Below, piece after piece: positions 23,370 through 34,952 of a DNA stretch of 64,000 bases. Positions within the stretch are counted from its first letter, which is position 1; each line of letters begins with the position of its first letter. The translations under genes and the position numbers were made by a program. Source of the stretch: Theocolax elegans (lineage: Eukaryota > Arthropoda > Insecta > Hymenoptera > Cerocephalidae); NCBI GenBank assembly GCA_026168455.1, contig CM047431.1:13194183-13258182 (forward strand), written 5' to 3'. The notes under the pieces are model-generated. The model saw only the letters and a program-made list of their open reading frames with translations. It searched no databases and was not told the DNA's origin.

Positions 23370-24623
23370 TCAGTCGGAAAAATTACGAGGTCTGTCGGAA
23401 ACGTTCTTGATCCAGTCTAGGTACCAAGGATCCTCAGTCGTTTGAACCCACGACATTGCTGCTATTGTAGGCTCGTCGTCTTCATACAAGCCAGATAGGG
23501 CATCGGGAACGTAATGCAGAGCTCCTTTTCTGTGCTCGACCACAAAGTCATGAGTTTGAAGCTTTAGAGCCCATCTTGCTAGTCGGATGGTTGGATTGTT
23601 CATATTACACAACCAGCGTAGACTACTGTGATCCGTTATCACTTTGAAGTCGTACCCTTCAATGTACGGTCTGAACTTATTAATAGCCTAGACCACGGCC
23701 AAGCATTCTTTCTCCGTAACGCTATGATTCTTCTCTGATGCTGTGAGAATGTGACTGGCAAACTCCATGACTCTTTCCTCTCCGTCAATCTCCTGGACGA
23801 GCACGGCTCCTATGCCGGTACCGTTCGCGTCTGTGTGCAGGCTAAACAGTCCATCTGCGCTGGGACGTTGAAGAAATAGCGCAATCATGATCAGGGCTTT
23901 CAGCTGCTGAAAGGCTTGCTCCTGTTCATCTAACAACTCGTACACTTGGTTCTTCTTCGTGTGACGGGTAAGCGGTTCAGCAATCGTGACGTAATCCGAC
24001 ATGAAACGCCGATACCACGACGCCATGCCGAGGAATCGTCGAAGCTGTTTGAGGTTCTTGGGAGCCGGATAAATCCTTATCCTTATTATAGGCTCTGTTT
24101 TGGCCAGGTCGGAACGAATCCGATCCCTGTTGACCAGCACGCCAAGATTTTTAACCTCATCTTGACAAAAGACACACTTGTCTTTATTGACTGTCAAATT
24201 AGCTTCAGTCAGTCTTTCCGGCACGGTCTCGAGATACTTCTTGTGCCCTTCAAATGTCTCGGTGACTATAATAATGTCATCGAGGTAAGAAAAGGCATTG
24301 GGCTTGAGATCAGGACCAATGACTTGATCAATCATGCGTTGGAAGGTCACGCCAGTGTATGCCAATCCGGATGGCACGCGCTTAAACTGATACAGTCCGA
24401 TCCCCTGGACTGTAAAAGCCGTATAAAGGCGCGACTCTCCCTAAAGAGGTATTTGATGGTACGCTGAGTTCATGTCCAGAGTACTAATGTACCGACATCT
24501 CTTCAGTTTGCCCAAGATATCCTGCATGAACGGGAGGGGATAAGCGTCCGATTTCGTTAGCACATTGGATTTCCGAAAGTCAATGCAAAACCGACGCGAC
24601 CCGGTCTCCTTTCGTACCATCAC
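23370..24623 (-). pseudogene. Gypsy reverse transcriptase and RNase H pseudogene
   Basis: RT from 24623: FCIDFRKSN, then a stop near 24440. The palm follows with an intact YLDD at 24276-24287, the thumb with the LRRFLGMASWYRRF motif around 24050, and RNase H with DANGTGIGAVL near 23830, TEKECLAV near 23700 and TDHSSLRWL near 23635. It ends with the YVPDALS box near 23500. A Trp codon after AVV is changed to TAG, splitting the RNase H. The domain order and clade resemble the plus-strand element at 30189-40330. It is antisense to that element and co-oriented with APC1. Confidence 0.85.
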
Positions 24624-24749
24624 TACGGCCTGATCAACCGCTGTCCGAGGGTTCTAAGATCTCTAAATCTAGCATTTCTCGGACTGGGCGGTGCATCTCC
24701 TCCTGGATCTTCTCTGACACCAGGTAATGCTTCTGCTTTATCGGGCGAG

Positions 24750-25164
24750 CTAGAGCGAAGTATTGGACAGCACTTTGCTTACCAGCTCTCGCAACTCTTC
24801 TCTTTCCGCCTCGGATGCGTCCGCTATCCCAGCGGATGAGAGGGTGGCTATACCTTCTATACCAGCCACTTCGAGGTGGATCTGCTGCTTGCTGTCCTTG
24901 AGGAACAGGCGGTCGCTATCCGGATCCAATACGGCTCTGAATGGTATAATTGCTACTCTTATTTCACGTATCTCATTTCTAACAGTGAAAGGTAAAAGCA
25001 CGTACGGTACCATCCGCCATTTTGACGCGTCCAAAGTTCGCCACAATGAGCTGCTTGCATAATGCTGCGGCGATTTGCAAACGGCTGGGTCTCATCACGG
25101 TCGTGGAGGCTACGGGGTCGTATAAGGCTCTTATAAGAAAGCTCTCAATCTCCACGAGAAGCAA
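24750..25164 (-). pseudogene. Gypsy retropepsin (protease) pseudogene
   Basis: The stretch at 25164-24979 continues in a second frame at 25046-24750. It has a hydrophobic strand followed by ALYDPVAST in the place where an aspartic protease has DSG/DTG plus A-S/T, so the active-site Ser and Gly are replaced. The following VKMADGTVRAF segment fits the flap side. It lies just upstream of the RT, the usual Gypsy order. Confidence 0.55.
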
Positions 25165-25402
25165 CCAACGACTCTCATTCTCTGGGTTATCAGATGAGGA
25201 TGATCTGCTGGCTTCTTGGGACCGTACCTACTTTTGAGGCCCATTTCCGCTCCTCTCTGGACCGTCTTTTCGGTCTGAGCGGGTCTGTCCCGAACTCACC
25301 TGGGACAGTGGGGACTCAAGCTCTTGGGTCGCGGTTTTCGTCCCGATAAACCGCTCTCTTTGGCGTTTCCCGAGCACACCGGACAGTACCTGCGGGAATA
25401 CC

Positions 25403-26390
25403 CTATCTTCTCGTAGCCAGCGCAGGTGAGAGGCTTGGTCGAGTCGAAGGTTGAGCCCAATCGATTCTTCGGCTATTCCTTCCCTTTTTTCCTAGGTGGA
25501 CTTGCACTCTTTTACTCCTGCCTTTGTCCGGATCTCTCTCTCGTGCCGTTAGGCCGGCCGAACCTTCTATTTTTCGCAGATCGGCTCGCCGGCGAGCCTT
25601 TCTTCGGTGAGCCGGACCTTGGGCTCGGACGTTAATTGGGAGACGATGTGCCGCAGCGCATCCTCCAGCATCTTGGCGATGCGGACGATGTGCCGCTACC
25701 TTAACCTCTGGAGAACCTTTTTTCCGCTTCGGCTTATACGCCATTTCTGGAATTATTGGCGAGGTCAAGCATCTGTTTAATTGAGCTCACTTCCACTCGC
25801 TTGAACAGCTGCTGAAGATGTGGTATCATGTTCCGATACAGATGATCGAGCTGCTGTGCTTCGGTCGGCGTAGAATCTTTCGCATTATCCACTAACTGGT
25901 TCATTCGGTCCTTGAGTCTGTGCGTTGGACTCGGCGATGATGCTCGAAACGTTGACTCATTCCGTACCAACATTTGTCCGAAGTCACAAAATCTTGCCAG
26001 GAGTGCCACTTACGTTTTCCGTTCTGGTACCACGTGGCGGCGGTGTTTGTCAGCAGTTCAGAAAGTGAGGGGAGTAACTCATCTTCTGACAGGTAGGCCA
26101 GGATCCTGCAATCCTCGATCCTGGTAAGGAAGGCGTCAAAGCTCTGGCTCCTGTCGCCAGAAAACTTAACCTACCACTTCCTAACAATGTCGCGAATGTC
26201 TCGAGGTGTTCCATTTAACCTCGATGACGTAGAGTATCTTGGTGTGGAAAATATCCGGATGGCGTATGGCGAGCTGCACGCTTGCGGAACCCCCTGGGAT
26301 TCGCGCGCATTTCACCCCTTCCAAGCTCCATCAAGCTTTGTCTGAGGCGCGTTTGTGCGTTGTTGCTTGCCATCCACTTCCGCCTTGCTT
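25403..26390 (-). pseudogene. Gypsy gag pseudogene, 3' part
   Basis: Minus strand. Around 26170-25940 it encodes the retrotransposon gag core, FSGDRSQSFDAFL then ILAYLSEDELL then TAATWYQ. 26009-25734 continues with helices, and 25768-25403 is a basic, Arg/Lys/Pro-rich tail. No CCHC knuckle is seen. Multiple frameshifts. The N-terminal part was separated by the insertion at about 26405-28101 and continues at 28353-28078. Confidence 0.7.
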
Positions 26391-26404
26391 ATTTCGCTCA
26401 CGTC

Positions 26405-28101
26405 AGGACCATGACACGTATGTGGGTGAAAATCATCTAACGTGAACATTTGACGTTCTAATATGCAAGAAAACAAAATAAAAAAAAAAATATATATTTG
26501 GGTTCTCTGGACCAATTACAGTCTCTAGAGTATCTGTTTACAGTGGGCATACAGGTTCAGTTGATTTACTCAACGTATTGAAGATTTTTAATTTTTACAT
26601 TCCAGGGGAATTACATATATTTTAATATATAAAACATAAACATCTGGAATATATCCCTAATACAAAATTTCATGTGATAGTTCAATTGGAGCGGTGTTTA
26701 AATTTGCTAAATAATAAAAAATCAATTTCTGAGTATGGAAAGTCACTTTTTAAGTGATGCAAGCCCCCAGAAAAGCTCAAAAATCAAAGTTTCAAAGCAA
26801 TTAAGGCATATTTTCGATATTTAGAAATTTCTCACGTGAGATTTTGTAATAGGGATAGAACGTTTTGATAAACGTATTTTATTATTAAGTATACATTGAA
26901 TATAACTATACCTAATTGATAATAACAATAATAAAAAATTAATTAACAAATTCTTTCATTTATCAATTTAACATAACTTTCCATATAATCAATTTAACAT
27001 AACTTTTATATTCGTAATATAAATTATATATTTTTATTATTTCTCCTCTTATTTTTTCTTTCTTTTTTATTGTTTCTTTTAGTAGTGACTTCTTTTTTAT
27101 CTTGAATAACAATTTTACTCTTTTTCTGAGTCTTATTTTCGTACGAGATCGACCCTAAGTAATAATGTTCACATTCTATATACAAATTACATTCGTAACA
27201 ACTTACTTCATTAAAATTCAAGATAGAGAAATATTCAAGGAGAAAACAATTGTTAAGAAATAATGTTTATTTTTAGTCAAAACAGTAAAGCATGTAATGA
27301 TCAGCATCGATTATTTGTTATAAAAGAAATTTGGACAGGGGACGTTACATGCCAGGGGACATTACATAGATTGTTTTTTTAAATTTTATTACGTTAACAA
27401 TCAAAATTTCCAAATCGAAATAATACTGTTTTTATATAGTTACTTTATCTCAAATTTACTCTATGTATTGGTTTTAAAAAGTTTATTAGTCTTCCAATTA
27501 TACTCTGCCAGAGGAATTACATTAAAAAAGGTAACCGCTGAATTACCACAAAAATATGCCCGTATTATTTGCTTAACATCATGAAATATTAAAAATAAAA
27601 TTTTTACGTTTAATGTAAACCAAAAGTTAACAATTTCACCTGGTTAGAAAAATGTTTTATGTTTACAATTATTTTTAAAGACATTAATCATAACACAGCT
27701 GTTATTGATAACAAGTTTGTTACAAAGTTCAGCATGTTCAGTGCACTTTAAAAATCAATAAATGTTCAGATTTTCAACTTGATTTTAATTGTGGTTATCA
27801 AAATGAACAATTAAGTTTCGAACCCGTTTTTGAAATAAAGAAATACGCCTGTAATAGCACCTGATAATATGCGATTATGGCCTTGTTACAGCCAGGGGAC
27901 GTTACATTTCAAACTTTAAGCAACTTAAACTTGGCAATAAAATCAATTTTTATCAAGTTTCACGGCTGACTTACATTAAATTACATATATTGTACTTAGA
28001 ATAATTTATTCGTAATTTTATATATGATATAATGCGATATATTTCACTATTACACAAATATGCACGTTAGATGATTTTCACCCATGTGTGTCCTGAAATT
28101 G
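26405..28101. mobile_element. Candidate non-autonomous DNA transposon inserted in gag
   Basis: A 22-bp inverted repeat (26423-26444 and 28063-28084) is perfect and extends imperfectly outward to CAGGAC/GTCCTG ends. It lies exactly at the break in the gag reading frame. The interior is AT-rich and mostly non-coding. A 65-codon minus-strand frame at 27221-27024 has a Lys/Asn-rich tail and is not recognised. A motif close to CCAGGGGACGTTACAT recurs at 26603, 27335, 27352 and 27892. No clear target duplication, so the class is open. Confidence 0.5.
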
Positions 28102-28353
28102 CACATGGTGAGATTGTTTGACACCGTCCAATCTCGTGCTGTGAGCGGTTTGAGTGCGCTCGGACATTAGCTTATCCACCTTCTTCGAAAGGTCGTTTAC
28201 TTTTTGGATAAGCTCCACCAAGGTCTGGGAGAATGATCGTGGGATTGTAAATGAGTTTCCTTCGTCCGAAACCAATGATAGCCATTCTTCTCGTTGTTCG
28301 AGTTGGGGCTCTGTGTTGGTCGCGGCTGACGACACTATCAGAGCTGGGCGCAC
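28078..28353 (-). pseudogene. Gypsy gag pseudogene, N-terminal part
   Basis: 91 codons on the minus strand with a predicted amphipathic coiled-coil (LVELIQKVNDLSKKVDKLM). In-line with the gag core at 26390-25940 if the insertion between is removed. Only about 75 bp of leader remains upstream before the inverted-repeat arm resumes at about 28430, so the 5' LTR is absent. I therefore take the element as 5'-truncated. Confidence 0.6.
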
Positions 28354-28698
28354 ACAAATCTCACGCGTTCGTGCGCGCAGCGCTAAATATCCTCTTTCGC
28401 GTAGCTCACCTGATCGGTAACTCGCTTACCATTATATTATATACTGCAACTTCTTACTAAAGGACGGAAAAACATAAAGTATATGGAAATATGGAACATA
28501 AGGTATAAGGAAAAACATAACTTCGGTACTAAAGGACGGAAAAACATAAGGTCCTCTGCAGGCAAGCTACACATATTTCGCTTATTCTCATTTGCAATAT
28601 TTTCATCCATAAAAACGCCGGGTTTTTTCTGTCATTGTAAAGCTTTTGCCCGATGAACCTTAGCACTTTTATTAGCAGTTATCTTAAACTTTTGCGAT

Positions 28699-28905
28699 GT
28701 GTTACACATATCATTGTCTATGTCGTCCGAAAAATTTAGAAGAATTTCGTTCTCTGATGAAGAGTTGCAGCTGCAATGTAAATCTACAATAGCTTCTAAA
28801 TTTGACAAATTGACGCTTGATAAATGTCCTTTTAAAAAACTTGAGGAATCAAATAAAGGCCAATATGAAGTAAATCTGAAGCAGCAGAATCTGATTTTAA
28901 TGTAG
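28699..28905 (+). pseudogene. 68-codon conserved frame of unknown function, right arm copy
   Basis: Inverted copy of the frame at 15525-15731, with Asn changed to Lys at one codon. Same comments apply; no domain recognised. Confidence 0.35.
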
Positions 28906-29302
28906 GTAGTATATTAAGCTCACTCTTCATACGCCTCTTTAACGACTTACACTTATTTTTTACAGTGTTTGCTGAAAATTGAAGTTAATATTATTTGTTA
29001 AAGTAGCGTCATTAATTCAAATACAATAAATAGTTTGTTTCGTATATTGATTAAGTTCATAATAAATTATTTTTTATCACCGATTAATTTCTATATTTAT
29101 CATTTATACATTATGGAACTAATGTAAAAAAGCGAGTTAAGTTACCGTAGTTAAATATAAAAATAGGAATGTAGAATCATACATGCACAGAGAAAGTGAA
29201 GCAGGAATAGCAAGTCTAGAGTAAATTATTCTATTTACTTAGTAAATAGTCGATTGTTAAGGGTTAATAATAAATAAATCCAATTTATTTATTTAAGTGC
29301 AC

Positions 29303-29338
29303 AATATTTCATCTGTCAAGTTTGCAGACTTCTTCAGG
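29303..29338 (-). ncRNA. Hammerhead-like ribozyme motif, inverted copy
   Basis: Minus-strand copy of the motif at 15119-15153, with CTGAAGA complementary to 29331-29337 and GAAA to 29307-29310. Both core boxes are kept in both arms. Confidence 0.4.
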
Positions 29339-29475
29339 TACTGAATTAACTGGACAAAATTATAAATAATTGTATCAAATTTTATAACAATTGTAAATTA
29401 AAAATTAAATTTTGCCTCAACATTGAATATAATATTACAGCCCAAATGAGCTTCAAAAAAAGGATAAAACAATTT

Positions 29476-29915
29476 TTTTTTTTTTGTTATTTAACGTCGC
29501 TCTATTTATGCTGCCAGGGCTAATCAGCGACGGAGGTGAACGGTGTGTCTGTAAACAAAGCACATGTAGTTGAAACAGTGGTGCTTGTGTCAATCGGAAG
29601 ATATCATCGGTCACTGTAATTAGTCTAATAATTACAGTTTCCTGTCCTCCCGATGGAACCACCACGATCCTCTTTACATCTTCGCGTCCCTAACGTTCCC
29701 TATAGTTCAGATGCTCGTGCCTCTCATGCACTGATAAGTGCACGAAACGCACGCGCACCTGAACTGGCGTCACATTATAGTGACACGCCGAGCCACTGAG
29801 TCGCGGTGTTCGAAAAATGCACATGAAAAAATTTTCAGAGGTACACGTCTGGGATCGAACCCACGACCCTCGGTGTGATAATCGGGAGCTCTACCCATGA
29901 GCCACCGCGGCTCTT
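29476..29915 (-). mobile_element. tRNA-derived SINE (about 440 bp), TSD ATAAAACAATTT
   Basis: On the minus strand it begins with a tRNA-like head: A box around TGGCTCATGGGTAGAG (29905-29885), B box GGTTCGATCCC (29850-29858 region). A long unique middle and a 3' tail ending gcgacgttaaataac plus oligo(A) follow (a T run at 29476-29485 on the plus strand). The target duplication ATAAAACAATTT is at 29464-29475 and 29916-29927. It splits the right outer arm of the large inverted repeat. The loop reads like a decayed tRNA, so I reject a functional tRNA gene. The tail is shared with the SINE at 47489-47703. Confidence 0.85.
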
Positions 29916-30188
29916 ATAAAACAATTTATTACTATAAATATATTAGATTTGATAAGCAGCATAGATTATTTGGACATAGAAAAATATTTTTCAATATAAT
30001 TTTAATCCTTCGCGACATATAAATTTTTAATTAATATAATATAACATACCTATTTAGTATTATTAATAACTAATATATGTAAGTGTAAGTATCTATAGTT
30101 TATTGTAAAAATCATTAAAATATCATATTAGTAAGTTTGGTATACACAAAAAAATAACATTTGACACGAAATCAACGAGTATTTATGC

Positions 30189-31705
30189 TGTGAGGTAGTA
30201 CATACCTCACATATAAAAAGAATATTAAAAACATTGTCGTTGTCCGATACCTGAAACATATATATATGGTATTAATATAAGTAACACGCAAAAAGATACT
30301 ATTATTGAAACAACTTACCTAACACAGGCAATGCCCGTGCATTACCTGTGTATAACTGTGTCGATGCCTCCTCCTGGCTCAGGGGAAAACTCCTGTTTGG
30401 CTACGTAGCGACTCCTTGGCACTAGCTCCTGCTGGTCCTGGGCCTCGTTACCTGTAGGGAAAACTAGAAATTAAAATGATATTAAATTATGTAATTATTT
30501 AAACTAAATAAGGAAGTGTTTATGATAGATGTAGTATGTAGGATAGGTTAGAGGTAAGGTTAACATGTGGTATTAAAGAGGTTAGGAAAAAGTAAACAAT
30601 GAATAACTAGAAAGCCTAAGCCATTCTCATCACCGAATTGTTTAAACAAATAAAAGGAAAGGATGGGAATTAATAGAAGTGATTTGGTTTGTTTTATGTG
30701 TTGGAGGGAGAGAAGAATAAACAAAGAACACTTACCGTAAACGTCGAGTTAGTTGAAAACAAGAGAGGTTACTCGCTGTTGATGAGGGAACGTGATGGAG
30801 ACGCCGACCCGCTCGAACACCTCCGGATGATGGAAGCTCCTTCCCTCGTAGACGTAGTCGCCGTGAAGCCGCACTGGGTCCGAATCGCCACATAAACGCC
30901 AAGTTTCCCGTAAACACGAAAGTGAGAGAGACGGAGAGAGATCAGAGTTGCGCGCGAAGCAGTACTGCCGTATGCGTGTACATAGGCGGCAGCGGAGAAG
31001 GGGGAGCTCACTCGCATGCACCACGAGGACCGCCGAGAGAGCGCGCCGGCGCAACGAAGCGCGGGACTCTCTCGGATTTAACTCCCGTGCGCAAGAGAGA
31101 GATAAGAAAAGTGCGAATTGCACAAGTGGAGGCGCCAGCCCAGTTAACACTTGGGATTGACGATAATAGTCGCGCCGCTAAATTCGAATGTATAGTATGG
31201 AAGGAATAGAGGTGGCAGTAGGTTCGATAACACTTGTTGACCTGCCAATAATGGAAAACGAGTGGAGAGATCTTGAGGGAAATATATATATCGATTTGGA
31301 ACAATCTGATTGTGAGGAGTCGCGTGCGGTAAGTCGAGTGCCCGCCGGCCACATTTATTTTGTTGATGTAAAAATCGTTATGTATGTGGATTATTTTCGG
31401 TATCGCGACTAGACTTGATGGAGAATCAATACTTCAATTATTCATTATAAGATTTTAAATATATAAATTGTCGTGATTTGCGATTCTATTTCACGTTACG
31501 TTTTTCCTATGTTGGTTGAACTTCGCGACTTCGTCTATAAAAAAGAATTTGTAATATTATGTTAAAATAATAGGTGGAACAAATAAATAGTTAATTATTT
31601 CATTACATGGACTATTGAACTTATTTTTGTGTAATTTCAATTATCCCCCTTTTTGGTTGTAGTTAACTAGTAAAAAGAAATTTAGTTAGTCCCGCCATTT
31701 TCGTA
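30189..31705 (+). mobile_element. Left terminal sequence (LTR-like) of the 30189-40330 retrotransposon
   Basis: Starts TGTGAGGTAG after target-site ATGC (30185-30188). 30189-31262 matches, inverted, 43270-44354. 31263-31705 matches the block at 39695-40136 directly, and an inverted block at about 42580-42970. Compared with the inverted 1990-bp copy it lacks a roughly 280-bp middle piece and the final 190 bp. Read on the minus strand, the block includes GC-rich 5'-UTR-like DNA and splice-like signals (CGTTTACG|GTAAG near 30735, CCCTACAG near 30457). The several overlapping open frames at 30689-31412 look incidental. Confidence 0.65.
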
Positions 31706-32597
31706 TGAGTGTGAGAGAAATTACAAAGTGTAATTCTGCCCACAAAAATTCATTTTCCTTTACAGTTTATTACTTATTCTTAGCGAGGTTACCATCCAAT
31801 TATTGAAAAATCTATCAATTAAAAATTATTTTATTTATAAGTATTATAAATATTTTGTATCACACCACGTTTAATATATATAAAGTATATAATTTAATAT
31901 TGATTATTGAATTTGATGTTGATGGAAAATTTCTTTCAGGAAGATTGAAGAATATTTAAAGATATTGTTGTTGATGTTGATGGAAAATTTTTCTGTTTCA
32001 GGCAATTAAAGGAAATCTATTTCAGTGAATGGTGATATTCATTAATATTATTAATAATCATTTTTATATATTTATCTAATTAATTCGGTGTGACACTAGG
32101 GATATATATATATATATATATATATATTATACTATTTTATGATATTTAATTATTTATATCTATATTTATATTTATGCTTATATGTGTATAAATATCCATG
32201 TATAATTTTTATTGATGGTAAATTGATGGAAATTGATAACTTATTTGTATTGACGGTAAATAGATAATAGAATAGAACCCACAGTAATAAATCAGAAACG
32301 TGCATTTTGGTGAATAATTTAATTTGTTTTTAATCGTAAATTGACTACGCATTAAATAAAATAAACTCCCCTTTGGATAATAATTATTGGTATCAAGAGG
32401 TGTTGTGAAAGTTAATTGTTGGTTTAGTAAATAAATTATTGCTGGTAGTTAAGAAAAAGTTATTGAAGGATTTAAATATTTTTTTTTAGTTTGAGGAAAC
32501 ATAAAAATTTAGAGGAAAATTTAAATTATTTAAGTAATATCGTTGTCGAATTTTGAAACTTATTAAAGGTGGCTGTTCGTAAAAGTAAAAATACTGA
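31706..32597. other. Untranslated leader of the retrotransposon
   Basis: AT-rich, with a (TA)n run at about 32105-32130 and a gatgttgatggaaaatt repeat at 31915 and 31974. No coding signal. Confidence 0.5.
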
Positions 32598-34124
32598 ATG
32601 GTTAGAGAAAGCCAACATTATTCTCACGGTTATTTAGAGGTGGTTTACGACAATCAAGACAAGATGTACCCTGGATACCTAGAGTTGACGAACGACAGGA
32701 TAGAGATCCTTCAACTGGTACAGAATCTGACCACAGAGGAAGGAAAATATGAGGGAAGCAGATCAAGTGAAGGATATATCCAACATCCCATCAACAAGTA
32801 GGAGACCGTCACTCTCAGGGAAGGAACAACAAATTGTTCCAATGAATGCTGCATCTTGTGTCGTTCCGACGTCAACAACTACAAGTTGCACACCAACGGT
32901 ATCGATGGCGTCAACATTTGTAGGAAATACGACGATGAGACTAATATCGACGCAATAAGGTCTGATCTAATCGACTTCCGCATCACAGAAAATTTGGTTG
33001 CAGAATTTGGACAGACAGTTATTATTAATGCCGGAAGTACAGAGATTACTAAGAGAAGAGCGAACAAATACAAGTCTAAACGCACTAAGAACAAAGGAAT
33101 ACAGCCACAAAAATGGTCCGGATTCGTCTCACCCGTTGGTACAGGAAAGTATCAACCTAACTGCGATACCCGTCTGAGAGGCACTAGAGGAGACTGCAAA
33201 ACAACAGAATGTGCAAAAGAAGCAACAAATGGAAATTAGTAAAAAGCCTTTGAGACCAATTACACAAGGACTACAAAGACACTCAACCTCATCAGTTACC
33301 AGTGATGATGGTAGCAGCACGGACTCGGAAAATGCAGAGAGACGAAAAAGGGCACATAAACGGCAAAATAGTAAAAGGAAGGAAGATAGTAATGCTGATA
33401 GAAGAGAAGCTGGAGGAAACACTAGCATTAGGCAGAAGATCAACCAATTCATGGATAATCTAGAACAAATGACTCTAAGCCAAAGAGCAAGTACACTATC
33501 GTACGAGATGAAACTTAGACAACATCCACGAAGGGAAGACGAATCGGAATCTGATGGAGAAGGAATTTATCCTAAAGAACCAATACAATGCAGCGCTCCG
33601 GCAGTCGAAAATCAAAATATACCAACAGAAAACTCAAAATTCGAAGAGAAGGAGTTAGAACAAAAAACTAAAAAGAAAAAGGGGATAACAATCAACAACA
33701 AACATTCATCCAGAGACAATAAACTTCAACACACTGCCCGAGAAGAAATTGACTCCAATAGATGAAGCATTGGAGAGAAGAAGTGAAGTGAAGAGAAGAA
33801 ATAATGTTGATTGGTCAGAAAGAATAAATGAGATGTTTGTGAAGATGACGGAAGAATCAAAGCACCTACCGTGCAATAATCTAGAAAGAAATGAAGAAAA
33901 TGAAATAAACTAAATTAATAGTGAAGGATGTTAGTAATAATAAAGTTGTTATTGAAGTTATCGATGAAGCTAATGACGATGAAAACAATTCCGGGTGTGA
34001 CAGGATCACCCTGAATTATGTTAAGCCTAATGAAGAGATGAAGAAAATATTTGAAGAAGAAGAAAAGTCCGATTACCGGAAGATGTCAACATTACTTACA
34101 GAAGTTGATGATTTATTTCAATAG
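32598..34124 (+). pseudogene. 5' ORF region of the retrotransposon (gag-position, unrecognised)
   Basis: Open stretches at 32598-32801, 32749-32958, 32856-33239, 33211-33765 and 33921-34124 overlap in changing frames, as a frameshifted single ORF would. The encoded protein is very charged and hydrophilic (Lys, Glu, Arg, Ser), with a Ser/Asp-rich segment near 33300. No gag core, zinc knuckle or signal peptide is seen. Position before the protease suggests a gag role. The family is not recognised. It ends about 90 bp upstream of the protease frame. Confidence 0.45.
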
Positions 34125-34211
34125 TTAAGCGAGAATTCAAACGATCAAAAAACAAGTACAACGGTTAACGCAAGAAACCACGATGGAAGTATAGCTAAAC
34201 AACCTAGCTAC

Positions 34212-34952
34212 TTGACAACGATTAGGAACTCTACAGTATCAACAGAAAATAAACACACAGCCTGTAATAATATGGATCTAGACTGGAGTAAATGGACAAA
34301 AATCAAAGATAAGAAAATTGAGAGGAAAATCGATCATAAACAAAACAGAGTGAAGAAAAATGTTGAAGAAGATAAGAAGAGAGATTATGCTGGTACGGTG
34401 AATAAAGTAAATTCGGAAGAGAAAACTAATGAAAGGATAAACGATGAAGTAAAGAAGGATGAAGACGTAGAAAAGATAGTAGCAGAAAATAGTTTGGAAA
34501 ACAGAGGATTCGTACAATTAAATATAGGTGAACACATATTTAGAGGATTGTTGAATTCAGGTGCAATGATTTCAGTCGCAGGACCGCGAGTAGTGGAGAA
34601 ATTCAAAGATAGACTTCTACCCTCGGATTCCTATGTGAAGAATGCTCATGGAGGAATTAATAAATCCATAGGAATTTTGAAATTAAACCTTGAAGTTGAT
34701 GGACACGTTGGAATACTGGAATTGAAAGCACAAGAAATTTTTGAACATGATGTGGTATTGGGTACAGACTTCTGCGCTAAATGGGATGTCGACGAACGTC
34801 ATAAACATAGACTATGGAGAGTAATTGAAGGACCGTGGCATAAAACGTATGATGGTAACGAATCCAAGGAAGATCCGGTAATCTTTGCCGAATGTGCTGG
34901 AATCTCGGAATTATCAAACCCACAGACAGAAGGTGGAAAAGCTAGTATCTAA
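34212..34952 (+). pseudogene. Retropepsin-containing ORF with Asp-to-Asn active site
   Basis: 246 codons. The first 90 are Lys/Asp/Glu-rich. From about residue 98 it is an aspartic protease: FVQLNIGEHIFRGLLNSGAMIS is the active-site loop, in which the catalytic Asp codon of DSGA reads AAT (Asn) at about 34553. A second conserved region, VVLGTDFCAKW, lies near residues 178-190 and fits the family's ILG.DF motif. The protease would process Gag-Pol in the particle, but the Asn predicts loss of activity. It overlaps the RT frame (begins 34885) in another frame, as frameshifted Gypsy pol often does. Confidence 0.8.

Larger units (their letters stand above)
28430..30153. repeat. Large inverted repeat, right outer arm (split by a SINE)
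   Basis: Inverted partner of 14757-15944. It also carries an extra repeat of a ctaaaggacggaaaaacataa block at 28455 and 28531, absent from the left arm. Interrupted by the SINE at 29476-29915. Confidence 0.8.

Noticed and set aside
29845..29910. tRNA gene on the minus strand
   Set aside because: Same reasoning: it is the head of a 440-bp SINE with a 12-bp target duplication, and the cloverleaf is decayed.
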